A program made the position numbers and the translations under genes. A DNA stretch of 44,614 nucleotides from Oceaniglobus roseus (GTDB lineage: Bacteria; Pseudomonadota; Alphaproteobacteria; Rhodobacterales; Rhodobacteraceae): NCBI RefSeq assembly GCF_002869745.1, contig NZ_PNOS01000040.1, positions 1 to 44,614 of the forward strand, given 5' to 3'. The notes below the pieces were generated by a model. It had not been told where the DNA came from and searched no databases. It saw only the letters and a program-made list of their open reading frames with translations. This document shows positions 24,413 to 32,369 of this stretch, piece after piece. Each line of letters starts with the position of its first letter. Position 1 is the stretch's first letter.

Positions 24413-25957
24413 ATGACAGAAGCCGTGACGTCGCGCAGGGCAAGGGGAGGCGGCGGGGCCGCGCGCCGGGCCGAGCGCACCGCGATCAGCGTGGAAAGCG
24501 CCCGCTTCATCGAGCGGCAGATCCCGAACCTCGACATCCTGAACGACGAGGCCATCGAGATCATCGAGCGCAACGCCGAGACGGTGCTGGCCGAGATCGG
24601 CGTGAACTTCCCCGAGAACCCGAGGGCGCTCGCCCTCTGGCGCGAGGCGGGGGCCGATGTCGAGGGCGAGCGGGTCAGGATCCCCCGCGGCCTCGCCCGC
24701 CAGCTCTGCTCGACCGCGCCCTCGTCCTTCGTCCAGCACGCCCGCAACCCGGAGCGCAACGTCGAGATCGGCGGCCGCAACCTGGTGCTGGCCCCGGTCT
24801 ATGGTCCGCCCTTCGTGCGCACCGCCGCGGGCGGGCGCCGCTATGCGACGATCGAGGATTTCCGCAACTTCGTGCGCCTCGGCTACATGTCGAAGTGGCT
24901 GCACCACTCCGGCGGCACGGTCTGCGAGCCGACGGACGTCGCGGTGAACAAGCGCCACCTCGACATGCTGCACGCCCACATGACGCTGTCCGACAAGCCC
25001 TTCATGGGCTCCGTGACCGAGCCGAGCCGCGCGCAGGATTCGGTCGACATGTGCAACCTCCTGTTCGGCGCGGACTTCGTGCAAGCGAACACGGTGATGA
25101 CCTCGCTCATCAACATCAACTCGCCGCTGACCTTCGATTCGGTGATGATGGGCGCGCTCGAGGTCTATGCCGCGAACAACCAGGCCTCCATCGTCTCGCC
25201 CTTCATCGTCGGCGGCGCCATGGCGCCGGTGTCGGTCGCGGGCACGCTGACCCAGGTGCTGGCCGAGATCCTGACCGGCGTCGCCTATTCGCAGCTGGTG
25301 AGGAAGGGCGCGCCGGTGATTGCCGGCGCCTTCGTGACCTCGATCGACATGAACTCGGGCGCGCCCACCTTCGGCACGCCGGAAGCCGCGCAGATCACCT
25401 ATGGCACCGGGCAGCTGGTGCGCCGCCTCGGGCTGCCCTACCGCTCGGCCGGGGCCTTCTGCGGCTCGAAGCTGCCCGATGCGCAGGCCGCCTACGAATC
25501 GGCGAACTCGCTGAACATGGGGCTGCTCTCGGGCGTGAACTTCATGCTGCACGCCTGCGGCTGGCTCGAAGGGGGGCTCGTCGCCTCGTTCGAGAAGTTC
25601 GTGATGGACGCCGACCAGCTCGGCGCGCTGCACGGTCTCGCCCGCGGCATCGACATCACCGAGAACGGGCAGGCGATGGGCGCCATCGCCGAGGTCGGGC
25701 CGGGCGGCCATTACCTTGGCTGCGCGCACACCCAGGCGAACTTCAAGTCGGCTTTCTGGCGCAGCGAGCTGTTCGACTACAAGCCGTTCGAGACCTGGGA
25801 CGAGGAAGGCGCGCGCGACACCGAGACGCTGGCGGCGGCGCGGGTGGCGAAGCTGCTGGGCGATTACCGCCAGCCGCCGCTCGATCCCGCCATCGACGAG
25901 TCGCTGCGCGACTTCGTGCGCCGGAGGAAGGACGCCGAGGCCGACGCCTTCGCCTGA
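24413..25957 (+). CDS. MttB-family (trimethylamine/quaternary amine) methyltransferase, non-pyrrolysine
   Basis: A 514-residue TIM-barrel corrinoid-dependent methyltransferase of the MttB superfamily. Diagnostic stretches include IEIIERNAETVLAEIGVNF near the N-terminus, GGTVCEPTDV, and the C-terminal FKSAFWRSELFDYKPFETW. The frame runs to a TGA without an in-frame TAG, so there is no pyrrolysine. Pyl-lacking members demethylate quaternary amines such as glycine betaine, passing the methyl group to a corrinoid protein. No corrinoid protein or MtgA-type partner gene is adjacent. The start is ATG 24413 behind GGAG. The N-terminal 20 residues are Arg/Gly-rich and not typical of the domain. Confidence 0.88.
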   Translation: MTEAVTSRRARGGGGAARRAERTAISVESARFIERQIPNLDILNDEAIEIIERNAETVLAEIGVNFPENPRALALWREAGADVEGERVRIPRGLARQLCSTAPSSFVQHARNPERNVEIGGRNLVLAPVYGPPFVRTAAGGRRYATIEDFRNFVRLGYMSKWLHHSGGTVCEPTDVAVNKRHLDMLHAHMTLSDKPFMGSVTEPSRAQDSVDMCNLLFGADFVQANTVMTSLININSPLTFDSVMMGALEVYAANNQASIVSPFIVGGAMAPVSVAGTLTQVLAEILTGVAYSQLVRKGAPVIAGAFVTSIDMNSGAPTFGTPEAAQITYGTGQLVRRLGLPYRSAGAFCGSKLPDAQAAYESANSLNMGLLSGVNFMLHACGWLEGGLVASFEKFVMDADQLGALHGLARGIDITENGQAMGAIAEVGPGGHYLGCAHTQANFKSAFWRSELFDYKPFETWDEEGARDTETLAAARVAKLLGDYRQPPLDPAIDESLRDFVRRRKDAEADAFA

Positions 25958-25980
25958 GTCGCGCCACGTCACGGATCATG

Positions 25981-26011
25981 GCGGGAGGGCGGGGAGACCC
26001 GGCCCTCCCGC
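25981..26011 (+). terminator. Terminator of the MttB-type gene
   Basis: A 14-bp stem with one mismatch (25981-25994 with 25998-26011) and loop AGA, beginning 23 bases after the stop; TGTCATTCC follows. The T content is modest. Confidence 0.6.
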
Positions 26012-26093
26012 TGTCATTCCGGAGCGGCACGAAAGCGCCGACGTCGGCCGGGCGGCCTGCTGATCTTGTTGTAACAACGGAACAAAAGGACCA

Positions 26094-26117
26094 GGGGCAG
26101 TGCCCCTGCACTGCCCC
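26094..26117. terminator. Perfect 10-bp hairpin, possible terminator on the minus strand
   Basis: GGGGCAGTGC, loop CCCT, GCACTGCCCC. On the minus strand it is followed by TGGTCCTTTTGTT, a fair T tract, so it could stop leftward transcripts that pass the DUF882 gene. Confidence 0.5.
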
Positions 26118-26235
26118 TCAGGTCGCTTGACCGATGTTCGATTTTATGTCCACGCGCAGGGAACCGGTACCGGATCCGGGCGTTGGAGGGGTGTCCCGAT
26201 GCGGAAGCGATATCCCCAACCGCGCTTCTGCCTTC

Positions 26236-26274
26236 TCAGGCGCCGCTTCCCGTCCCGGAAGCGGCGTCACCTGA
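26236..26274 (-). terminator. Hairpin after the DUF882 gene
   Basis: GCCGCTTCC / GGAAGCGGC (26242-26250, 26257-26265) is extended by an outer TCAGG / CCTGA pair. It lies 12 bases beyond the stop codon. No T tract follows, so it is a terminator-like structure rather than a certain one. Confidence 0.5.
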
Positions 26275-26285
26275 CCGAAAGGGCC

Positions 26286-26855
26286 TCAGCGGCCCCAGCT
26301 GCGCACGGCGCCGCAGTCCATGTGCACGAAGTCGGACTTCGAATAGCGGCCCACGCCGCCCGCATGGCACGCCGCGGCGGCCTTCGCCATCTGGTTGACC
26401 GAACGCGACTGAAGCCGAAGGTCGGCCGCCTGTCCACGCAGGTGAAGGGAGTTCTTCGCCACACCGCTCGACCGGCTGCGCAGCATCGAGTTCGTCTCGG
26501 GCGAACGATAGCCGGACAGCAGCATGTAGGGCTCGTTCACATCCATCAGTCTGTGCGCGGCCGTCATGATGTCTACAGTGCGGCTGTCGATGTTCATCAC
26601 CTTGTTGTTGCGCCAGTCGCGCATGAACAGGGTGATTTCCTTGAGGGCATCGGGAATGTACTTCCCTTCGATCCAGTAGACCATGTCGATGCTTTCGCCG
26701 GTGCGCCCGGAATACATCTTGATCCGTCGAATGTCGCCGGCCCCGCGCAGGAAGCCGAAGGCGTTGGCATAGGTCGGTGCGGCCACAACCGTGGTTGCAG
26801 CGAAGGCCCCCAACAACGCACGCCGCGTCAGGCCCTCAGAGCTTGCTTTCGTCAT
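26286..26855 (-). CDS. DUF882 / YcbK-like peptidase, Tat-exported
   Basis: A 189-residue protein with a twin-arginine signal (LTRRALLGAFAATTVVAAPTYANA). The DUF882 (peptidase M15-like) domain follows, with LLSGYRSPETNSMLR, metal ligands His138 and Asp145 (SLHLRGQAADLRL) and His178/Asp180 (DFVHMDCGAVRSW). M15-type enzymes cut peptide crosslinks or stem peptides of peptidoglycan. The location opposite an L,D-transpeptidase gene fits a shared role in cell-wall remodelling. I chose ATG 26853-26855 because it gives the Tat motif; an in-frame extension to 26957 looks non-coding. The cut bond is not known. Confidence 0.88.
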   Translation of the reverse strand: MTKASSEGLTRRALLGAFAATTVVAAPTYANAFGFLRGAGDIRRIKMYSGRTGESIDMVYWIEGKYIPDALKEITLFMRDWRNNKVMNIDSRTVDIMTAAHRLMDVNEPYMLLSGYRSPETNSMLRSRSSGVAKNSLHLRGQAADLRLQSRSVNQMAKAAAACHAGGVGRYSKSDFVHMDCGAVRSWGR

Positions 26856-27172
26856 GAAGTTATCGTGTCCCGTTCTACCTGTGCCGCTTGGCGCGGCTTG
26901 TTTCACCTCATCCCCAGGTGATGTCCCCTCTATGGCACGATCGCCCATGGCGACCAAGACCCGAAGTCCGGGGTGAGGGATATATGCCGGGCATCGGCAA
27001 AAATTTGCTTAACGCGCAAGGGGGTGCCGGTTTCCGACCGCCGATGCAGCGAAGCCACAGGTGCCGCCTCTGTCACAAACGTGACTGGACACAACCAGTT
27101 GGCGCAACAAGGTGAAGTCACGACGCCGTTATCTGCCGCGGCGTCGTTGCCTGTTGTCCTGGAGATCCCGAT
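26856..27172. other. Divergent promoter region between the DUF882 and L,D-transpeptidase genes
   Basis: The 317 bp contain the start regions of two divergent cell-wall genes and no reading frame that I can support. It includes an A/T-richer patch near 26980-27020 (ATATATGCC, AAAAATTTGCTTAA) where promoters would be expected. I could not fix convincing -35/-10 pairs. Confidence 0.5.
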
Positions 27173-28792
27173 TTGTCCCTTTCGCTGCCTGCTTTTCGTC
27201 CCGCCCTGCGCCGGAGCATCGCTGCTGCCCTTCTTTCCGCCGCCGCCCTTGCGCTGAACGCCCACGGCGCGCTGGCCCAGGTGACCGCCTTCAAGCAGGC
27301 GATCGCCGAGGGCGCCGCGCGCGACGACGCGTTGTCGGCCTTTTATCGCGAGAACGGCTACCAGCCGATCTGGGTCGGCGACGATGAGGACGACCTCAAG
27401 CGGCGCGCGGCCTTCCTGCAGGTGGTCGAGCGGGCGGGCGACCACGGGCTGCCCCAGGGCCGCTACGATGCCGCAACGATCCGCCGGATGCTCGGCACCG
27501 CCCGCAGCAGCCGCGACCGCGGCCGCGCCGAGGTCGAGCTCAGCCGGATGTTCCTGGCCTATGCCCACGACATCCACACCGGCATCCTCGAGCCGAAGCA
27601 GATCGACGAGACCATCGTGCGCGCGACGCCCGAACTCGACCCCCTCGACACCCTGCGCCGGTTCGAGACCAGCCTGCCGCTCGCCTTCCTGCGCAACCTC
27701 ATGCCGACCTCGCCCGAATACGTCCGCCTGATCCGCGAGAAGATGCACCTGCAGGACGTCGTCGCCCGCGGCGGCTGGGGCCCCGAGATCGGCGGCAGCC
27801 GGATCGAGCCCGGCCAGAGCGGCGAGTCCGTCGTCGCCCTGCGCGACCGCCTGACCGCCGAGGGCTACCTGCGGCGCAGCGCGACCCAGGTCTACGACGA
27901 CGAGATGCGCGCCGCCGTCGCGTCGTTCCAGGCCGACAACGGGCTGGAGCCCGACGGCGTCGCGGGCGGCACCACCATCGCCGCGCTGAACATTCCCCCG
28001 GAAGAGCGGATCGGCCAGATCCTCGTCGCGCTCGAGCGCGAGCGCTGGATGAACATCGAGCGCGGCAAGCGCCACGTCTGGGTCAACCTCACCGACTTCA
28101 AGGCCAAGATCATCGACGACGGCGAGGTGACCTTCGAGACCCGCTCGGTCATCGGCAAGGACGAATCCGGCTTCCGCACGCCCGAGTTCTCGGACGTGAT
28201 GGAATACATGGTCGTCAATCCCAGCTGGTACGTTCCGCGCTCGATCGTGGTGAACGAATACCTGCCGCTGCTGCGCCAGAATCCCTACGCGGTGAGCTAT
28301 CTCGAGATCACCGACCGCCAGGGCCGGGTGGTGAACCGAGGCCGCGGCTTCAGCCAGTACACCGCGCGCACCTTCCCCTACGCGATGCGCCAGGGCCCGT
28401 CCGAGCGCAACGCCCTCGGCCTCGTCAAGTTCATGTTCCCGAACAAGTACAACATCTATCTCCATGACACGCCGTCGAAATCCCTGTTCTCGCAGACCCG
28501 CCGCGCCTTCTCGCACGGCTGCATCCGCCTGAACGATCCCTTCGATTTCGCCTATGCCCTGCTCGCCCGGCAGAGCGACGATCCGGTGGGCGAGTTCCAG
28601 CGCCACCTGCGCAGCAAGGCCGAAAGCCGCATCAACCTGAAGGAGCCGGTGCCGGTGCACCTTGTCTACCGCACCGCCTACACCAAGCCCGAGGGCGGCA
28701 TGGAATACCGCGGCGACGTCTACGGCCGCGACCGGCGGATCCTCGACGCCCTGCGCGCGGCCGGGGTGGCCATGCCGGGGATGGGCAGCTAA
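27173..28792 (+). CDS. L,D-transpeptidase, YcbB type
   Basis: A 539-residue periplasmic enzyme that makes 3-3 crosslinks in peptidoglycan or attaches proteins to it. A signal peptide (about residues 1-36, ending NAHGALA) is followed by a scaffold region, a peptidoglycan-binding domain near 225-275 (GESVVALRDRL, GVAGGTTIAALN) and the YkuD catalytic domain, with His448 and nucleophile Cys450 in SHGCIRL. Size and order match YcbB/LdtD. The initiator is TTG 27173, supported by GGAG 8 bases upstream and by the signal peptide that starts there. Such beta-lactam-insensitive crosslinking enzymes complement the PBP1A at 6.5 kb. Confidence 0.93.
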   Translation: MSLSLPAFRPALRRSIAAALLSAAALALNAHGALAQVTAFKQAIAEGAARDDALSAFYRENGYQPIWVGDDEDDLKRRAAFLQVVERAGDHGLPQGRYDAATIRRMLGTARSSRDRGRAEVELSRMFLAYAHDIHTGILEPKQIDETIVRATPELDPLDTLRRFETSLPLAFLRNLMPTSPEYVRLIREKMHLQDVVARGGWGPEIGGSRIEPGQSGESVVALRDRLTAEGYLRRSATQVYDDEMRAAVASFQADNGLEPDGVAGGTTIAALNIPPEERIGQILVALERERWMNIERGKRHVWVNLTDFKAKIIDDGEVTFETRSVIGKDESGFRTPEFSDVMEYMVVNPSWYVPRSIVVNEYLPLLRQNPYAVSYLEITDRQGRVVNRGRGFSQYTARTFPYAMRQGPSERNALGLVKFMFPNKYNIYLHDTPSKSLFSQTRRAFSHGCIRLNDPFDFAYALLARQSDDPVGEFQRHLRSKAESRINLKEPVPVHLVYRTAYTKPEGGMEYRGDVYGRDRRILDALRAAGVAMPGMGS

Positions 28793-28798
28793 CCTCCG

Positions 28799-28816
28799 CC
28801 CCGGATCCATCCGGGG
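28799..28816. repeat. 18-bp inverted repeat before lpxD
   Basis: CCCCGGAT, CC, ATCCGGGG lies between the transpeptidase stop (28792) and the lpxD start (28824), and covers the region expected for the lpxD ribosome site. No T tract follows. It could modulate lpxD translation or be a weak terminator. Confidence 0.45.
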
Positions 28817-28823
28817 TGAGACC

Positions 28824-29906
28824 ATGCGCTTTTCCATATCCGACATCGCGGCCGCCCTCGGGGCCCAAGCCTTCGGCGACCTGTCGCTGACGCTGACCGG
28901 CGCGGCCGAACCCGCCATGGCCGGGCCCGACGACCTGGCCCTGGCCATGCAGCCGAAATACGCCGAGGGCCTCGCACGGGGGGCCGCCCGCGCCGCGCTG
29001 GTCTGGGAAGGCGCCGACTGGCAGGCGCTCGGCCTGGAGGCGGCGCTCGTCGTGCCGCGGCCCCGCTATGCGATGGCCCACCTCACCGCGCTGCTCGATT
29101 CGGGCCCGGCGATCCCGAAGGGCATCCACCCCACCGCCGTGATCGACCCCTCGGCCACCATCGGCGTCGGCGCGGCGATCGGCCCCCTCGTGGTGGTCGG
29201 CCCCGGCGCGCGGATCGGCGCGAACGCCCGCATCGCCAGCCACGTCTCGATCGAGGCGGGGGCGAGGATCGGCGACGACGCGCTGATCCTGAACGGCGCG
29301 CGGATCATGGCGCGCGTCGTGATCGGCGACCGCTTCATCGGCCAGCCCGGCTGCGTCATCGGCGGCGACGGGCTTTCCTTCGTCACCCCCGAGACCTCGG
29401 GGGTCGAACAGGCGCGAAGCTCCATGCGCGGCGCGGGCGCGGCGAAGAAGCAGTCCTGGACGCGCATCCATTCCCTCGGCTCGGTCCGGATCGGCAACGA
29501 CGTGGAACTCGGCGCCAACGCCTGCATCGACCGCGGCACGATCCGCGACACGGTGGTGGGCGACGGCTGCAAGATCGACAATCTCTGCATGCTGGGCCAC
29601 AACGTCGTGGTGGGGCGCGACTGCCTGATGGCCTCGATGACCGGCATCGCGGGGTCCACCGTGATCGGCGACCGCTGCGTCTTCGGCGGGCAGAGCGGCG
29701 CGGCCGACAACATCTTCATCGGCGACGACGTGATCCTCACCGGCGGCACCAAGGCCACCTCGAACGTGCCGCCGGGGCGGGTGATGATGGGCTATCCGGC
29801 GGTGAAGCTCGAACAGAACGTCGAGATGTACAAGGCGCTGCGGCGGCTGCCGCGGTTCCTTGCGCAGTTCGCCCAAAAAAGCGGTTCCAAAGCCGGTCCC
29901 GAGTGA
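28824..29906 (+). CDS. lpxD: UDP-3-O-(3-hydroxyacyl)glucosamine N-acyltransferase
   Basis: A 360-residue trimeric left-handed beta-helix enzyme that adds the second 3-hydroxyacyl chain, carried on ACP, in lipid A synthesis. The N-terminal LpxD domain (RFSISDIAAALGAQAFGD) precedes hexapeptide repeats (ATIGVGAAIGPLVVVGPG, RIGDDALI). The catalytic His259 lies in LGHNVVVG, and GGQSGAADNIFIGDD and the C-terminal helix complete the fold. The gene stands apart from the usual lpxD-fabZ-lpxA-lpxB cluster and is instead followed by an ACP and a ketosynthase. The start is ATG 28824, 31 bases after the transpeptidase stop. Confidence 0.93.
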   Translation: MRFSISDIAAALGAQAFGDLSLTLTGAAEPAMAGPDDLALAMQPKYAEGLARGAARAALVWEGADWQALGLEAALVVPRPRYAMAHLTALLDSGPAIPKGIHPTAVIDPSATIGVGAAIGPLVVVGPGARIGANARIASHVSIEAGARIGDDALILNGARIMARVVIGDRFIGQPGCVIGGDGLSFVTPETSGVEQARSSMRGAGAAKKQSWTRIHSLGSVRIGNDVELGANACIDRGTIRDTVVGDGCKIDNLCMLGHNVVVGRDCLMASMTGIAGSTVIGDRCVFGGQSGAADNIFIGDDVILTGGTKATSNVPPGRVMMGYPAVKLEQNVEMYKALRRLPRFLAQFAQKSGSKAGPE

Positions 29907-29946
29907 CTAGATCACCCGCGGGACAGCAGGTCGCAGGGGGCAGCAC

Positions 29947-30216
29947 ATGGACGAAGCCATCAGGGAGAAGGTCGTCCGCATCATCGCGGAGCAGGCCGTG
30001 GTCGAACCCTCGGACGTGAGCATGGACCAGACGCTCGAGGATCTCGGGATCGACAGTCTGGGCCTGGTCGAATCGATCTTCGCCATCGAGGAGGAGTTCG
30101 ACATCCAGGTGCCCTTCAACGCCAACGATCCCAGCCAGAGCGATTTCGACATCTCCTCCGTCGCCGCCATCGTGACGGCGGTCGAGGGTCTCGTGGCGGA
30201 CCGGAAGGCGGGATGA
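29947..30216 (+). CDS. Acyl carrier protein, dedicated
   Basis: An 89-residue acyl carrier protein with the phosphopantetheine site Ser37 in GIDSLGLVES. It is acidic and four-helical in pattern, but diverges from housekeeping AcpP: the stretch FDIQVPFNANDPSQSDFDISSV is longer around the third helix. It overlaps the following ketosynthase gene by 4 bases (ATGA) and starts 40 bp after lpxD, so the three probably form one operon. It is likely to carry a special acyl chain, perhaps for lipid A. The housekeeping acpP must be elsewhere, as no fabD/fabG genes accompany it. Confidence 0.9.
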   Translation: MDEAIREKVVRIIAEQAVVEPSDVSMDQTLEDLGIDSLGLVESIFAIEEEFDIQVPFNANDPSQSDFDISSVAAIVTAVEGLVADRKAG

Positions 30217-31421
30217 GACGGGTCGTCATCACCGGGGCCGGCACGATCAACGCCCTCGGTCACTCGGTCCCCGCCACGCTCGAGGCGATGCGCGAGGGAC
30301 GCTGCGGCATCGGCCCGCTCGACTTCCGCGATGTCGAGCGTCTGTCCGTGCGCATCGGCGGCCAGGTCACCGACTACGACCCCGAGGCCGAGTTCAACCG
30401 ACAGCAGATCGCCCTCTACGACCGCTTCACCCAGTTCACCCTGCTCGCCGCGCGCGAGGCGATCGCCCAGTCCGGCCTCGATTTCCACGGCGATCTCGCG
30501 GCCCGCGCCGGCGTCGTGCTCGGCACCGCCGGGGGCGGGGTTCAGACCTGGGACGAGAACTACCGCGCGGTCTACGAGGAGGGGAAGAACCGCGTCCACC
30601 CCTTCGTCGTGCCGAAGCTGATGAACAACGCGGCGTGCTCCCACGTCAGCATGGAATACAACCTGAAGGGCCCGTCCTTCACGGTCGCCACCGCCTGCGC
30701 CTCCTCGAACCACGCGATGGGTCAGGCCTTCGCCATGGTACGCTCGGGGATGACCCCGGTGATGGTCACCGGCGGATCGGAATCGATGCTCTGCTTCGGC
30801 GGCGTCAAGGCCTGGGAGGGCCTGCGCGTCATGTCGAAGGACGCCTGCCGCCCGTTCTCGCTCGGCCGCAGCGGCATGGTCCAGGGCGAGGGGGCGGGGA
30901 TCTTCGTCTTCGAGGACTACGAGCACGCCCGCGCCCGCGGCGCCGAGATGCTGGCCGAGGTCGTCGGCTTCGCCATGACCTCCGACGCCGCCGACATCGT
31001 GATGCCCTCGAAACAGGGCGCGGCGCGCGCCATCGCCGGGGCGATGAAGGACGCAGGGGTAAGCCGCGACGCGGTCGGCTACATCAACGCCCACGGAACC
31101 GGCACGGCGGCCAACGACAAGACGGAATGCGCCGCCGTCGCCGATGTCTTCGGACCCCATGCCGATGCGCTGATGATCTCCTCGACCAAGTCGATGCACG
31201 GCCACCTGATCGGCGGCACCGGCGCGGTCGAACTGCTCGCCTGCATCATGGCGCTGAGGGATGGCGTGATCGCCCCCACCATCGGCTACGAGGAGCCCGA
31301 TCCCGAATGCGCCCTCGACGTGGTCCCGAACGAGGCGCGCGAGGCGAAGGTCGATGTCGTCCTCTCCAACGCCTTCGCCTTCGGCGGCCTCAACGCCGTC
31401 CTGGCCCTCCGGAAGATCTGA
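30213..31421 (+). CDS. Beta-ketoacyl-ACP synthase, FabF-like
   Basis: A 402-residue condensing enzyme elongating acyl chains on ACP. The Cys-His-His triad is complete: Cys162 (TACASSNHA), His294 (NAHGTGTAANDKTE) and His331 (STKSMHGHLIGGTGAVE). It is close in length to FabF but diverges from it, as expected for a pathway-specific paralogue. It is translationally coupled to the upstream ACP (ATGA overlap), implying that the two proteins work together. With lpxD next door, elongation of a lipid A acyl chain is the favoured role; another lipid or polyketide-like product is possible. The unit ends before a bidirectional hairpin at 31.54 kb. Confidence 0.9.
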   Translation: MRRVVITGAGTINALGHSVPATLEAMREGRCGIGPLDFRDVERLSVRIGGQVTDYDPEAEFNRQQIALYDRFTQFTLLAAREAIAQSGLDFHGDLAARAGVVLGTAGGGVQTWDENYRAVYEEGKNRVHPFVVPKLMNNAACSHVSMEYNLKGPSFTVATACASSNHAMGQAFAMVRSGMTPVMVTGGSESMLCFGGVKAWEGLRVMSKDACRPFSLGRSGMVQGEGAGIFVFEDYEHARARGAEMLAEVVGFAMTSDAADIVMPSKQGAARAIAGAMKDAGVSRDAVGYINAHGTGTAANDKTECAAVADVFGPHADALMISSTKSMHGHLIGGTGAVELLACIMALRDGVIAPTIGYEEPDPECALDVVPNEAREAKVDVVLSNAFAFGGLNAVLALRKI

Positions 31422-31538
31422 GCGCGACACGCCATCGCGTCCGCCCTCCGCCGCGGCTCAACCCGGTGCTCAAGACCGGGCGCCCCGCCGGGCAGCCCCC
31501 CCGCACCCCCCATCTTTACTTTCCAAGTATCCCGGGGT

Positions 31539-31555
31539 CCGGGGCAGAGCCCCGG
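31539..31555. terminator. Bidirectional hairpin of the common Rhodobacterales intergenic type
   Basis: CCGGGGC, loop AGA, GCCCCGG, with further pairing outside the core. On the minus strand it is followed by CCCCGGGATACTTGGAAAG, a wording often seen between convergent genes in this order. It separates the ketosynthase and the CaiD-type gene, which converge here. Confidence 0.65.
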
Positions 31556-31586
31556 TCCGCCGCCGCCAAGGAGCGCCGTCTTCGCC

Positions 31587-32369
31587 TCAGCGCCCCTTCC
31601 AGACCGGATCCCGCTTCTCGGCGAAGGCCCGTGCGCCCTCCTTCTGGTCCTCCGAGCGGTAGAGCCGCTCGACCGTCGGGAACTGGCTCCTCGTGATCCT
31701 GTTCAGCGCGTCGCGGAAGGCCATGTCCTCGGCCTCGCGCAGCACCTCCTTGATCGCGGCGAAGACCAGGGGCGGCCCCGCCGCCAGCTCCGCCGCCAGC
31801 GTGCGCGCCGCGTCCATCAGCTCCGACCCCGGCAGCACCCGGTTGACGAGGCCCCACCGCGCGGCCTCCTCCGCGTCGATCCAGCGCCCCGTCAGCAGCA
31901 TCTCCACCGCGATGTGGTAGGGGATGCGCCGGGGCAGCTTCAGCGTCGCGGCATCCGCCAGCGTCCCCGAGCGGATCTCGGGCAGGGCGAAGGTGGCGTG
32001 GTCGGCGGCCAGCAGCAGGTCGCAGGACAGCGCCAGCTCCAGCCCGCCGCCGCAGCAGATGCCGTTGATCGCCGCGATCACCGGCTTGTTCAGCCCCGGC
32101 AGCTCCTGCAGGCCGCCGAAGCCGCCGACGCCATAGTCTCCGTCCACCGCGTCGCCGTCGTTCGCCGCCTTCAGGTCCCAGCCGGGGCAGAAGAACTTCT
32201 CGCCCGCCCCGGTCAGGATCGCCACCCGCAGGTCGGGATCGTCGCGGAAGGCGGCAAAGACCTCGCCCATCCGCCGCGAGGTCACGAGGTCGATGGCGTT
32301 CGCCTTCCACCGGTCCAGGGTCACTTCCAGCACCGCGCCGTCGCGGCGGGTCTTCACGGGGTCGCTCAT
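31587..32369 (-). CDS. caiD: CaiD-like crotonobetainyl-CoA hydratase (crotonase family)
   Basis: A 260-residue crotonase, the same size as E. coli CaiD. It shares that protein's distinctive C-terminus AFAEKRDPVWKGR and the segment GGFGGLQELPGLNKPVIAAING. Both catalytic glutamates are present: Glu111 (GGGLELAL) and Glu131 (ALPEIRSGT). The reaction would be hydration of crotonobetainyl-CoA to carnitinyl-CoA, or of a related enoyl-CoA. It is the last gene of a three-gene operon and its ATG overlaps the CoA-ligase stop by 4 bases. No carnitine dehydrogenase or CaiB transferase is nearby, so a related trimethylammonium or other branched substrate remains possible. Confidence 0.8.
   Translation of the reverse strand: MSDPVKTRRDGAVLEVTLDRWKANAIDLVTSRRMGEVFAAFRDDPDLRVAILTGAGEKFFCPGWDLKAANDGDAVDGDYGVGGFGGLQELPGLNKPVIAAINGICCGGGLELALSCDLLLAADHATFALPEIRSGTLADAATLKLPRRIPYHIAVEMLLTGRWIDAEEAARWGLVNRVLPGSELMDAARTLAAELAAGPPLVFAAIKEVLREAEDMAFRDALNRITRSQFPTVERLYRSEDQKEGARAFAEKRDPVWKGR

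Larger units (their letters stand above)
25958..26285. other. Intergenic region with three hairpins, no gene seen
   Basis: The 328 bp between two converging genes hold three separate hairpins (listed individually), a short dyad TTGTT-GT-AACAA at about 26067-26078 and a CCGGTACCGG palindrome near 26164. No reading frame with a ribosome site and plausible composition was found on either strand. Confidence 0.6.

Noticed and set aside
24413-25957. Pyrrolysine (amber) codon in the MttB-type gene
   Set aside because: There is no in-frame TAG; the gene ends at a TGA at the expected length.
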